13,617 nucleotides of DNA from Marinagarivorans sp. UBA5868. Lineage in GTDB: Bacteria; Pseudomonadota; Gammaproteobacteria; Pseudomonadales; Cellvibrionaceae. The notes beneath the pieces were generated by a model. That model ran no database searches. It saw only the letters and a list, made by a program, of their open reading frames with translations, and had not been told where the DNA came from. Shown one piece after another: positions 1 to 7,601 of the stretch. The position numbers were made by a program, and so were the translations under genes. The stretch spans positions 48,256 through 61,872 of the forward strand of contig DJFQ01000226.1 of the NCBI GenBank assembly GCA_002432095.1, written 5' to 3'. The first letter of the stretch is position 1. The number at the start of each line of letters is the position of its first letter.

Positions 1-3000
1 GGCGATTTGCGCCATCTGATTCGGGTGCCAGAGGGCGAGCCGAATCTGGATTTAATCCGCATGCTGGATAAAAACCTGCGCTCGCGACTGCGCAGCGGGT
101 TTTTCAAAGCACGCCAGACAAAAGCGCCGGTGGTATTGCGATCACCAACGGTGTTTAACGAAAACCTGCAACAGAATCCGCCACTGCAAATTACGATCAG
201 TCCCATTGCTCATCCAGAGCTGCATGACGATGCATTAATCATTACCTTTGAAGAAGTGATGGCGGTTGGACTGGACTTTCACAACCGCAGCGCCACCGTA
301 GCCGCCTCGGATCAGGAAAAAATGATCGAAGCAATGGAGCGGGAGCTGAATGACACTCGTCGTGAGCTGCAAAATACCATCGAAGAGCTGGAGACGAGCA
401 CCGAAGAGCTCCGTGCAGCACACGAAGAAGCACTTTCCACCAATGAGGAGCTGCAGTCGGCTAATGAAGAGTTGGAGGCGAGCACAGAAGAGCTGCGTTC
501 GCTGAACGAAGAATTGTCCACGGTCAACGATCAATTAAAGGAGAAGGTCGACGAAGTCCAGACCGCGCACAATGATCTGGAAAATTTTATGTCGAGCACC
601 AACCTGGCGACGGTTTTTCTCGATAATAAATTGCACATCAAACGCTACACACCCGCTGCGGAGCGTTTATTGAGAATGGGGCCGGGGGACATCGACCGCC
701 CGGTGGTGGACATTTCCCGCACGCTCATCAACGATGACACGGTGGAGGATGCGCGGCGGGTGCTCGACAGTGTGGAGCCGGTGGAGCAGGAAATCGCCGT
801 GGAAAACGGCCGCTGGTTCGTGCGCAAAATTCTGCCGTATCGCACCGAAGATCGCCGTATCGTCGGCGTGGTGATTACCTTTAACGAAATTACCGCTTTG
901 AAGCAGGCGGTAAAAAGCCTGGAAACCCGCGAATATCAGCACGCCATAGTGGCAAAACTCGGCCTCGATGCATTGAGCATGACCGATATCGACGAGTTAA
1001 TCGATCAAATGGTGCGGGAAATTGCCCACACTCTCGACGCCGATTTATGCAAAGTGTTGGAATACGATCCCCGCACCAATGATTTTTTATTAAAAGCGGG
1101 AATTGGTTGGCGCGGAGTGGAAAATGGCATCAGTCGCGTGGCTGGTGATCTCGATTCCCAGGCGGGTTATACCCTGAAGGAACATCAGCCGGTGATCGTT
1201 GAAGATTTGCGTAAGGAAAAACGTTTTCGCGGCCCCGCGCTGCTCAGCCGGCACGGCGTCGTCAGCGGTGTCAGCTGCATTATTCCTGGCGCAGACGGAC
1301 CTTATGGGGTGATCGGTGTGCATACCCGCACATTGCGATACTTTACAAAAGACGATGCTAATTTTCTCACCTCTGCCGCCAATCTCCTGAGTGTTGCCAT
1401 CCAGCGTCGGGAAACCCAACGTGTGTTGCAAGAGAGTGAAGAACGTCTGAATATGGCGCGTTCGGCAGCGGGGATTGGTATTCACGATTATGACGTTAAA
1501 AATGGTTTGATTCATTGGGATAAAAAAGTCCGGGAAATTTGGGGTGTGGAGGATTCCAAGAAACCGGTAACCTATGACTTGTTTATTGATGGCGTGCATC
1601 CAGAGGATCGGGATAAAGTGGAACACGCCCTTGATACCGCATTACATAAACCCAACAGTGGGCAAATGCACAGCGAATATCGCGTCGTTAATCGCCTTGA
1701 TGGAAAAATTCATTGGGTTGAAGTGACCGGGAAAACCGTATTCCGCAATGGTGAGGCGGTACGCATGGTGGGTACTGTGCAGGATATCTCCCAACGCAAA
1801 GCTTTGGCGATTGAGCTGCATGAAAGTGCGCAAAAATTGCGAATTGCCAAAGACTCGAATAAATTCGGCGCATTTGTTTACGATATAAAAACCGGGGCCA
1901 TGGATTGGGATCCTATCCTGATGGATATCTGGGGATTTGATGTGGGGCAGCCAGTGACTCTGGCGATGTTTTACGAGCAGCTGCATCGCGACGACGTTAC
2001 CTCCACTGAAGAGGAGATTGCCGCGTCGCTGAACCCTTCAGGTGACGGTCATTACCATACCGTATATCGCGTGATCAATCGCAAAAGCCGTCTTCTCAGC
2101 TGGATTGAGGCGAGCGGCCAAGTAGTGTTCGAAGACGGTCAGCCACAAAAAATGATCGGCATGATCATTGATATTTCCGAACGCAAGAAACTTGAGGAGT
2201 CTTTGCAGGCGGCAGTAGGCAAGCTGGCGCAAGACAACATTAAGAAAAATGAATTTATTGCCACGCTCGGTCACGAATTAAGAAATCCGCTGGCGGCGAT
2301 TAACAGCGGCATCCAGATGATGCAGCTAGGCACCAAGGATTCGCAATGGGCGCTGGAAATGATGGGCAACAATGTCCGGCTGATCCGCTCCTTGTTAGAC
2401 GATTTGTTGGATCTAACCCGCATTACGCTGGGTAAGATTTACCTGAAAAAAGAATTTGTGAATATCACCAAGCTGCTGCGGGAATCCCTGGAGAGTTTCG
2501 CCTCCAAAGCGGCGGACAAACGCCAGTCTTTTGCTTATGCGCTTACTGATGACGCACTTTATGTTTATGGCGACGGCACTCGGCTTGAGCAGGTATTCGC
2601 CAACATTCTGACCAACGCGCATAAATTTACGCCGGAAGGTGGTTCGATTCGAGTGAGCGCGGAGCGCAAGGAGTCGCGCTTGCTGATTGAGGTGGAAGAT
2701 AACGGCATTGGGATTCCGCCGGAAAAAATTGAGACGGTATTCGATCCTTTTGAACAAGTGTCTCCCGCAGTGCCAGGCAACACCGGACTCGGCATTGGCC
2801 TTTCTTTGGTCAAACAATTTATTGCCATGCACGACGGTGATGTCGCAGTAACAAGTGATGGATTGGGCCATGGCTGCAAATTCCGCGTGAGTTTGCCGTT
2901 GTGTACGGATAATTTCCAACCCGTGGCACGTGCGCCGGCGAATGATAAAAAAATAAAAGACGATCTGCGCGTATTGATCGTAGATGACAACGAGGATGCA

Positions 3001-3321
3001 GCATTGGGGCTTGCCGCAATGCTGGAGAGTCAAGGGTGTGCCATCGAAACCGCTTTTACTGGCGGTGCAGCGCTGGATAAGGTTGCTGATTTCCAGCCGG
3101 AGGCATTGATTCTCGATATCGGTCTGCCCGACATGAGTGGCTATGAGCTTCTGCGTAAAATCAAAAATGTCTATTCCCGCGAGGCGACCTATATTGCTCT
3201 ATCCGGTTACAGCCGCTCGGTGTTTAACGGCGAATCTGCCGAAGGGCGTTTTCATTATCACTTAACCAAGCCCGCGGACTTTAAGGATCTTCTGGATATC
3301 CTCAGCAGCGTCTCTTTATAG
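1..3321 (+). CDS. Hybrid sensor histidine kinase, CheB/CheR-PAS fusion type (5' end outside window)
   Basis: The frame is open from the first base, so this is the C-terminal ~1106 residues of a longer protein. Residues below are counted from the TTG at 7. In order: a PAS-like segment (1-90); a long coiled coil of repeated EEL/NEEL motifs (about 100-195), typical of CheB-CheR-PAS fusion proteins; a PAS domain (195-300); a GAF domain (about 308-468); two PAS domains ending in DISQRK and DISERK (about 481-598 and 608-728); HisKA with phospho-acceptor His756 in GHELRNPL; HATPase_c with an N box, DNGIGIP and GLGIGLSL; and a C-terminal receiver with acidic pocket Asp993/Asp994, phospho-Asp1037 in DIGLPD, and the LTKP lysine. 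Known for the family: autophosphorylation on His, then transfer to the receiver. The missing N-terminus probably carries CheB and CheR domains, inferred from the linker and coil. No transmembrane helix is seen. Ligand and downstream target are unknown. Confidence 0.93.
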   Translation, partial: GDLRHLIRVPEGEPNLDLIRMLDKNLRSRLRSGFFKARQTKAPVVLRSPTVFNENLQQNPPLQITISPIAHPELHDDALIITFEEVMAVGLDFHNRSATVAASDQEKMIEAMERELNDTRRELQNTIEELETSTEELRAAHEEALSTNEELQSANEELEASTEELRSLNEELSTVNDQLKEKVDEVQTAHNDLENFMSSTNLATVFLDNKLHIKRYTPAAERLLRMGPGDIDRPVVDISRTLINDDTVEDARRVLDSVEPVEQEIAVENGRWFVRKILPYRTEDRRIVGVVITFNEITALKQAVKSLETREYQHAIVAKLGLDALSMTDIDELIDQMVREIAHTLDADLCKVLEYDPRTNDFLLKAGIGWRGVENGISRVAGDLDSQAGYTLKEHQPVIVEDLRKEKRFRGPALLSRHGVVSGVSCIIPGADGPYGVIGVHTRTLRYFTKDDANFLTSAANLLSVAIQRRETQRVLQESEERLNMARSAAGIGIHDYDVKNGLIHWDKKVREIWGVEDSKKPVTYDLFIDGVHPEDRDKVEHALDTALHKPNSGQMHSEYRVVNRLDGKIHWVEVTGKTVFRNGEAVRMVGTVQDISQRKALAIELHESAQKLRIAKDSNKFGAFVYDIKTGAMDWDPILMDIWGFDVGQPVTLAMFYEQLHRDDVTSTEEEIAASLNPSGDGHYHTVYRVINRKSRLLSWIEASGQVVFEDGQPQKMIGMIIDISERKKLEESLQAAVGKLAQDNIKKNEFIATLGHELRNPLAAINSGIQMMQLGTKDSQWALEMMGNNVRLIRSLLDDLLDLTRITLGKIYLKKEFVNITKLLRESLESFASKAADKRQSFAYALTDDALYVYGDGTRLEQVFANILTNAHKFTPEGGSIRVSAERKESRLLIEVEDNGIGIPPEKIETVFDPFEQVSPAVPGNTGLGIGLSLVKQFIAMHDGDVAVTSDGLGHGCKFRVSLPLCTDNFQPVARAPANDKKIKDDLRVLIVDDNEDAALGLAAMLESQGCAIETAFTGGAALDKVADFQPEALILDIGLPDMSGYELLRKIKNVYSREATYIALSGYSRSVFNGESAEGRFHYHLTKPADFKDLLDILSSVSL

Positions 3322-3339
3322 GGACTGCTGCTGTTATTT
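3303..3339 (+). terminator. Candidate intrinsic terminator at end of hybrid kinase gene
   Basis: CAGCAGC (3303-3309) pairs with GCTGCTG (3327-3333), with a few further inner pairs including G-U, followed by TTATTT. It overlaps the last codons and stop of the kinase gene. The T-tract is interrupted and the inner stem imperfect, so the call is moderate. The gene converges with gpmA, whose stop lies about 30 nt away. Confidence 0.38.
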
Positions 3340-3364
3340 CCATGTGAGTTACTTGTTCGATGGA

Positions 3365-4087
3365 TCATGAAAAATCGGTGGAATTTTCCTGGCGTCCATC
3401 CAAATAATGCCAAGATAGCGGCTTGCCATCGGCGTCAAACCGATAAATGATCGGCGTTCCAGTGGGAATTTCAAATTGCTCCACTTCCTGTTCCGACATA
3501 TCGGCCAGCGCCATAATCAATGCTCGCAAGGTATTTCCGTGGGCGGAAATCAATATGTGCTCGCCTTTCAGCAAAGCCGGCTCGACGTTCTCATGCCAGA
3601 ATTCCATGGCTCGGCGGCGAGTATCCGCAAGGCTTTCCACCGATGGTAACCGTTCCTTTGGTACATCAGCGTATTGTTCGTCGTAATTCGGATGACGTGG
3701 GTCGTCATCGGCGAGCGCGGGGGCGGTATCGTGATAACCGCGGCGCCAGCGATGTACCTGGGCGTCCCCCGCCTGCTCCCGTAAATCCTCTTTTGAAAGC
3801 CCCTGCAAAGCGCCGTAATGCCGTTCGTTCAATCTCCAGTCTGCATGTACAGGAATATTGGTTTCATTCATCACCGTCAGGATGATGTTGGCGGTATCAG
3901 TAGCCCGCTTGAGCCGGGAGGTGTAAACACGATCAAAATGAAAACCGTGCTTCATAAGCAGGTGGCCGGCTTTAATCGCTTCTGCCTCGCCAAGCTCAGT
4001 GAGCGATGGGTCGGCCCATCCGGTAAATTTGCCCGCTGCGTTCCAGGTGCTTTGGGCATGGCGAATCATCACTACATCTCGGTTCAT
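3365..4087 (-). CDS. gpmA: 2,3-bisphosphoglycerate-dependent phosphoglycerate mutase
   Basis: Cytoplasmic glycolytic and gluconeogenic enzyme that interconverts 3-phosphoglycerate and 2-phosphoglycerate through a phosphohistidine. The 240-residue product matches the GpmA family in length (E. coli about 250). Visible family signatures are IRHAQSTWN with phospho-His10, FTGWADPSLTELG, YTSRLKRATDTA, the catalytic Glu88 in LNERHYGALQG, WRRGYHDTAPAL, and His183 in SAHGNTLRALI, followed by IPTGTPIIYRFD. The start is the ATG at 4087, not the ATG 48 nt upstream, because GGAGG lies at 4094-4098 with 6 nt spacing and homologs begin with a short basic stretch before the RHG motif. The odd feature is Ala11 where the family normally has Gly (RHG to RHA). 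It is the second gene of an operon with the DUF2061 gene, whose stop codon is 1 nt before this start; its ribosome binding site lies inside that gene. Confidence 0.95.
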   Translation of the reverse strand: MNRDVVMIRHAQSTWNAAGKFTGWADPSLTELGEAEAIKAGHLLMKHGFHFDRVYTSRLKRATDTANIILTVMNETNIPVHADWRLNERHYGALQGLSKEDLREQAGDAQVHRWRRGYHDTAPALADDDPRHPNYDEQYADVPKERLPSVESLADTRRRAMEFWHENVEPALLKGEHILISAHGNTLRALIMALADMSEQEVEQFEIPTGTPIIYRFDADGKPLSWHYLDGRQENSTDFS

Positions 4088-4088
4088 G

Positions 4089-4325
4089 TTAAACCTCCAA
4101 GACGGTGGCGTTATGGTCCGAGGACCTATGTGCACCCTTTAGAGGTGTGCCCTTGCGTTGTTGGTAGGCGGCCCAAACTTTTTCATGAAAGAAATAGGCC
4201 ACACTATTGACCGCCGGTTCCACCATCGCCACCAAACCGCCGACCAACACATCGCCGGTCAATAACCATGCGACGAGAAATGCGATGGTGAAGTGCATAG
4301 TGGTGTAAGTCATTGTCTTGATCAT
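4089..4325 (-). CDS. DUF2061 small inner-membrane protein
   Basis: A 78-residue protein with a DUF2061-like core from the start: MIKTMTYTTMHF, hydrophobic segments at about 10-28 and 28-46, a VEPAVNSVAYFFHEKVW motif with the conserved E-P and HEK-W features, then a short basic tail. Family function is unknown; it is predicted to be a two-helix inner-membrane protein. The ATG at 4325 is chosen because GGGAGG (4332-4337) sits 6 nt upstream; an in-frame ATG at 4391 would add 22 residues without family similarity. The stop TAA (4091-4089) is 1 nt from the gpmA start, and the gpmA ribosome binding site falls in the last codons here, so translation of the two genes is probably coupled. The last 15 or so residues lie outside the family core. 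Confidence 0.85.
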   Translation of the reverse strand: MIKTMTYTTMHFTIAFLVAWLLTGDVLVGGLVAMVEPAVNSVAYFFHEKVWAAYQQRKGTPLKGAHRSSDHNATVLEV

Positions 4326-4727
4326 GCTCAGCCTCCCGCGGCTGCTAACGAATTTCAGCGTTATGGATATTGTAGTGAGAATTGTTTTCATTTAAAAATT
4401 GATTATTTTTAACGAATCGATCAGTTTTATCGAACGTTCGGAAGGGTGGTATGGCAGTTATGCAGTGTGACAATTGTTGTTGTCGACGTAGAGGCGAGGG
4501 AGGCGGGGATATTTGGATCGAACAAAACGCGTAGCAGTGGCTGTTCTTAATTCCAATCCGTATTTAATTCGGCATTAAACGCGCCACACGGATGTTTTTG
4601 TCATACGCACCAACGCAATTATAGAGGTTGTTATAAATTGCAAATTGCAGAGGTAATTTAGAGCATCTCGCGCTCGGCACCGCTGCTATAGTCAATAGAC
4701 AGTGAATTTCCCACCTCACAAAAAGCC
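4326..4727. other. Divergent intergenic region between DUF2061-gpmA and the solute-binding-like gene
   Basis: About 400 nt without a supportable gene; it should hold the promoters of both flanking units. Seen: an AT-rich stretch at 4381-4420; a perfect 10-bp palindrome CGAACGTTCG at 4431-4440; a minus-strand TACAAT hexamer about 50 nt upstream of the DUF2061 start without a good -35; and on the plus strand TTATAA (4631-4636), 17 nt, TAATTT (4654-4659), as well as an isolated TATAGT at 4687-4692. None of these makes a strong sigma-70 promoter. A 27-codon frame from ATG 4450 exists but has no ribosome binding site. Confidence 0.5.
4431..4440. repeat. Perfect palindrome CGAACGTTCG
   Basis: Self-complementary 10-mer in the divergent intergenic region, about 105 nt upstream of the DUF2061 start. 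It could be half of a regulator binding site. No second copy was noticed in this intergenic region, so a function is not established. Confidence 0.25.
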
Positions 4728-5621
4728 ATGAAAAGTCGCTTGTCCATCAATATGCAGCATAAGAAATGCAGACAGTTCCTCTTTGGATGGGCATGGTTGG
4801 CCGGATTATTTTCCATGGCGGCTTCAGCGGAAACCCTGCGGGTGATGCAGGGCTCTCATCCTCTCGATGAATACGCTGTAGGCGCCCTGCGAGTGGCGTT
4901 GGCGGAGTTGGATACATCCTATGAGCTGGATGTGAGTCGCGATCAAATGACGCAGACCCGCATGACTGAGGAGCTTCGCGCGGGGAAGCTGGATGTTATC
5001 TGGTTGGCATCCAGTCAGCAGGCGGAAGATTCTTTGCTGCCGATTCGATTTCCCCTATTAAAGGGATTGCTCGGCTACCGTATCTGCATTATCAACCCGA
5101 ATAACCAGGGCAAATTTTCTGCGGTGCGCACCATGGAAGATTTGCAGGTACTGACATTTGGTCAAGGTTATGGCTGGCCGGATGTGGAGACCCTGCGCAG
5201 CAATAACTTAAAGGTTGTGGTGACCAGCAAATATGAAAACCTGTTTTATATGGTTGAGGGCGGCCGTTTTGATGGTTTCCCCCGCGGAGTTCTGGAGCCA
5301 TGGGTGGAGCTGCGTTCACGTGAGGAGTTGGGTTTGACGGTGGATTCCAATGTTCTGCTTATCTACCGCCTGCCGTTCTACCTGTTTGTTTCGCCGGATA
5401 ATCCAGAGCTTGCCCAGGAAATACATGAAGGATTTGAACGCGCGCTCAGCAATGGTAATTTCGACCGCTATTTTTATGGCCACGAAATGATTAAAAGTGC
5501 TCTGGAGCGGGCTAAATTGCAGGAGCGCAAAGCGGTATTCCATTTGAATAATCCAACGCTTTCCAAACAAACTCCGCTGGAGCGCGAAGATTATTGGTTT
5601 GATATTCAAGCAGCGGAATAA
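4728..5621 (+). CDS. Periplasmic solute-binding-like protein (orphan)
   Basis: A 297-residue exported protein. The N-terminus has basic residues, a hydrophobic core (about 17-31) and a likely signal peptidase I site after SMAASA (residue 34); there is no lipobox cysteine. The mature part begins ETLRVMQGSHPLDEYAVGALRVAL and continues with a two-lobe periplasmic-binding pattern, including a MTEELRAGKLDVIWLAS segment and a YFY...MIKSALERAK C-terminal helix. It resembles bacterial extracellular solute-binding family 3 proteins and relatives, but I cannot name a ligand. No ABC permease or ATPase gene is adjacent, so it may act as a sensor or in another uptake system. The start at 4728 has no clear Shine-Dalgarno; an in-frame ATG at 4752 is an alternative that keeps the hydrophobic core. 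It converges on the GH5 gene with 24 nt between stops. Confidence 0.85.
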   Translation: MKSRLSINMQHKKCRQFLFGWAWLAGLFSMAASAETLRVMQGSHPLDEYAVGALRVALAELDTSYELDVSRDQMTQTRMTEELRAGKLDVIWLASSQQAEDSLLPIRFPLLKGLLGYRICIINPNNQGKFSAVRTMEDLQVLTFGQGYGWPDVETLRSNNLKVVVTSKYENLFYMVEGGRFDGFPRGVLEPWVELRSREELGLTVDSNVLLIYRLPFYLFVSPDNPELAQEIHEGFERALSNGNFDRYFYGHEMIKSALERAKLQERKAVFHLNNPTLSKQTPLEREDYWFDIQAAE

Positions 5622-5645
5622 CGTAATTTTTATTGCCCGGTCTAT

Positions 5646-6845
5646 CTATTTATCGCTTTGTCGCACGCCAGCAACCTGTTCACATTGCAGCAAATTTTCG
5701 CGATATTCATTCCACTGCCAGCTCCAGCCTCCCGCATAACCATTTTCCACCAAGCGTCGACACAATTGATCCGCAGCAATAGGCTCGCCCAGCACATCCA
5801 GGGTTTCGTTGGCGTAAAACTCGCCGATCACAATCGGCTTATCGAGCCCCCAGTGGCTAGCGGGGTGGTGAAAAGGCGACCATGCACCGTGGCAGCCTTC
5901 ATTGTTGTAGTAATGGGGCTCGTAAAAATCCAAAACCGCGTGAGGGTTGCCATCGGCAGCGGCAATCAGCCTGTCGTCGCGATACAGATTGGTTCCCCCG
6001 GATACATCCGAGCTGTACTTACCTAACGATTTTGTGCCCGTGGTCACCAGGGCCTTCTGGCCTTTGGCCAGCGCCGTCTCGTGAATAGTTGCCGCCATCA
6101 AACCCTGAACGCGCTGCAGGCGTTCAAGCGTAGGGATTGGGCCTCCGTAAAACGCTTGTTGTTGGGGAAACCAGGGCTCAATCATATTTTCTGGTTCGTT
6201 AAACAGCTCCCAGGCAAAAAGTTGCGGGTGATCATTGAGCGCATCCACCAGAGGCGTGAGCACGACATCCAGATACGACTGAAGTACGCGATCGTTGGCG
6301 AGAAGGCGATAGTTATCCTCGTTGGGCGGCTTGCGATAGTCGTTGTCGTAAAGCATGTCAAACGACCAGAGCGAGGGGATCAGGTAAACCTCGTATTCAG
6401 CGGCTATATCAAGTGCGCGGCGTAAATCGGCAATCAGGCTACCGCCCGGTCCTATCACTCGGCGTTCGCCATCTACCACACCCCACTCGGGAGTCATGGA
6501 GCCGTCGACATGTATCCACCAGCGCAGGCTATTGCCGTCGACAGCACGCACATCGGCAAGCGCTTTGCGCAGTTTCGCTTCATCGATTCCGCTGCCGAAG
6601 TCGCGGGCGAAATCCAACCACGCCAAATTAAATCCACGCAAATAAACCGGTTGTCCGCGAAATACGACGTAGGGCGTCGAAGTGCCTCTTCCCGCTGTAG
6701 GCAGTGGGGCACACCACGTTGGCACGCCGGACGCCTCGCCCTCCTTGTCGATAAGACTTCTAGGCGTGCAGCCGACTAATCCTATGGTCAGCATCAAGAT
6801 CCCGCATGACGGGGTAATGGTCCGATACGCTTTTTTGAGTGTCAC
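5646..6845 (-). CDS. Glycoside hydrolase family 5 lipoprotein (mannanase/cellulase-like)
   Basis: A 399-residue predicted lipoprotein with a lipobox LVGC (lipidated Cys26), so tethered to a membrane, probably the outer membrane. The catalytic TIM barrel shows GH5 hallmarks: YLRGFNLAWLDFARDFG near the N-terminus, NSLRWWIHVDG, the acid/base Glu217 in WELFNEPE, an EPHYYNN segment, and the nucleophile Glu342 in IVIGEFYA, followed by WSWQWNEY. GH5 retaining enzymes cleave beta-1,4-linked polysaccharides. Substrate cannot be read from sequence; mannan is my preferred guess, with beta-glucan possible. There is no carbohydrate-binding module or poly-Ser linker. Start is GTG at 6845, supported by AAGGTG at 6850-6855. 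It is transcribed away from the small membrane protein at 7024 and converges with the solute-binding-like gene. Confidence 0.92.
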   Translation of the reverse strand: MTLKKAYRTITPSCGILMLTIGLVGCTPRSLIDKEGEASGVPTWCAPLPTAGRGTSTPYVVFRGQPVYLRGFNLAWLDFARDFGSGIDEAKLRKALADVRAVDGNSLRWWIHVDGSMTPEWGVVDGERRVIGPGGSLIADLRRALDIAAEYEVYLIPSLWSFDMLYDNDYRKPPNEDNYRLLANDRVLQSYLDVVLTPLVDALNDHPQLFAWELFNEPENMIEPWFPQQQAFYGGPIPTLERLQRVQGLMAATIHETALAKGQKALVTTGTKSLGKYSSDVSGGTNLYRDDRLIAAADGNPHAVLDFYEPHYYNNEGCHGAWSPFHHPASHWGLDKPIVIGEFYANETLDVLGEPIAADQLCRRLVENGYAGGWSWQWNEYRENLLQCEQVAGVRQSDK

Positions 6846-6931
6846 AATGCACCTTGCGTGTTGTTGTAGCGGTGTCGATAAAGTTTAGCTGCGCAAAACC
6901 GTGCTGCCAGGACCGGAGCTTTGCGCGAAGG

Positions 6932-6937
6932 TATGAT
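6932..6937 (+). promoter_or_regulatory. Candidate -10 element TATGAT
   Basis: TATGAT matches 5 of 6 of the sigma-70 -10 consensus, about 90 nt upstream of the small membrane protein gene, but there is no recognisable -35 at 16-18 nt. Transcription from here would include the tandem repeats in the leader. Confidence 0.22.
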
Positions 6938-6951
6938 GTGACTCTTTATCA

Positions 6952-7035
6952 GGGGGAGATAAATAAGGGGGAAGATAAATAACGGGAGATAAATCGATAA
7001 GCGAGTTATAACGGGAGGTGAAATTGATAAGCGAG
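6952..7035 (+). repeat. Degenerate tandem repeats of GGGAGATAAAT type
   Basis: Four related purine-rich units: GGGGGAGATAAATAA (6952-6966), a near copy with one inserted A (6967-6982), then a longer unit starting CGGGAGATAAATCGATAAGC (6983-7005), and after a TTATAA spacer its near copy starting CGGGAGGTGAAATTGATAAG (7012-7035). Each carries a Shine-Dalgarno-like GGGAG core, and the last one supplies the ribosome binding site and start codon of the downstream gene. Confidence 0.7.
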
Positions 7036-7398
7036 GTGAATTTGTCCGAAGCGGAGTTTTTGATTGTTGGGTGGGCACTTGCCGTGGTCGTTTGCGGCGT
7101 GGTGGCTTCGTGGCTGATTTTGGTGATGCAGGCATTTTTTCACGACAAGCGTATCGGCTTTGCCTGCGCGTTCGGCGGTGCCGCTGCAGCGCTGGCCATG
7201 GCGATATCGCAAACACTCTCGCATGTTTTGTTGTGGACACTGCTGACGGTGAATATTGGCTTGATCGGCTGGTTCGTCTGGCTCTACGCCCGCAAACCCT
7301 TTGTCTATATTCCCGCAATTGTGTTGTTGCTCAGCGCAATGGGCGGCTTTTGGATTTGGTGGCGGTTGGCGCGCGCGGGGCTGCTGTCCGCCATCTAA
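7024..7398 (+). CDS. Small four-helix membrane protein, unknown function
   Basis: About 124 residues, not recognised. Four hydrophobic segments are visible at about 11-34, 42-60, 67-86 and 92-112, separated by short charged loops (FHDKR, YARKP) and ending in a positively charged WRLARAG tail. This charge pattern and the length argue for a real integral membrane protein rather than a chance frame. Start choice is uncertain: GTG at 7018 overlaps the GGGAGG at 7013-7018, while the TTG at 7024 sits 5 nt after it and fits better; GTG at 7036 is a third option. It is divergent from the GH5 lipoprotein gene and about 200 nt upstream of the CPBP protease gene, so it could belong to the same plus-strand unit, though a gap of that size also allows a separate promoter. 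Confidence 0.65.
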   Translation: MISEVNLSEAEFLIVGWALAVVVCGVVASWLILVMQAFFHDKRIGFACAFGGAAAALAMAISQTLSHVLLWTLLTVNIGLIGWFVWLYARKPFVYIPAIVLLLSAMGGFWIWWRLARAGLLSAI

Positions 7399-7465
7399 AA
7401 AATTGGATTCGAATGCAATAGTGACCGAAATATTTTTTCGTCTCCACTCGGCGGCGCTACGCACC

Positions 7466-7494
7466 TTGACGCTGAGAAGCTTTCTCGCTAGCTT
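7466..7494 (+). promoter_or_regulatory. Candidate sigma-70 promoter for CPBP protease operon
   Basis: TTGACG (7466-7471), a 17-nt spacer, and TAGCTT (7489-7494), which keeps the three most conserved -10 positions. It lies about 108 nt upstream of the CPBP gene in an otherwise empty gap. The -35 is good and the -10 weak. Confidence 0.33.
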
Positions 7495-7601
7495 GTGCCG
7501 GCTTCGCAGCGCTTTGGTGGGTTTCTTGGCATCACCTGATCATGCGCGAGTTTTAATTGCGGAATTGCGCCGAACACGCCTCTTCTAGATAAAGGACTTC
7601 T

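Noticed and set aside
235..534. Minus-strand frames rich in Ser or in Gln/Leu repeats opposite the kinase coiled coil
   Set aside because: Antisense shadows of the repeated EEL codons; the plus-strand kinase is unambiguous.
4450..4533. 27-codon plus-strand frame starting MAVMQCDNCCCRRR, cysteine-rich
   Set aside because: Short, no ribosome binding site, not similar to a peptide I know, and in a region expected to hold promoters.
7006..7464. 152-codon minus-strand frame opposite the small membrane protein
   Set aside because: Low-complexity polar Gln/Pro/His composition typical of the antisense of hydrophobic codons; the plus-strand frame has four clean transmembrane segments and a ribosome binding site.
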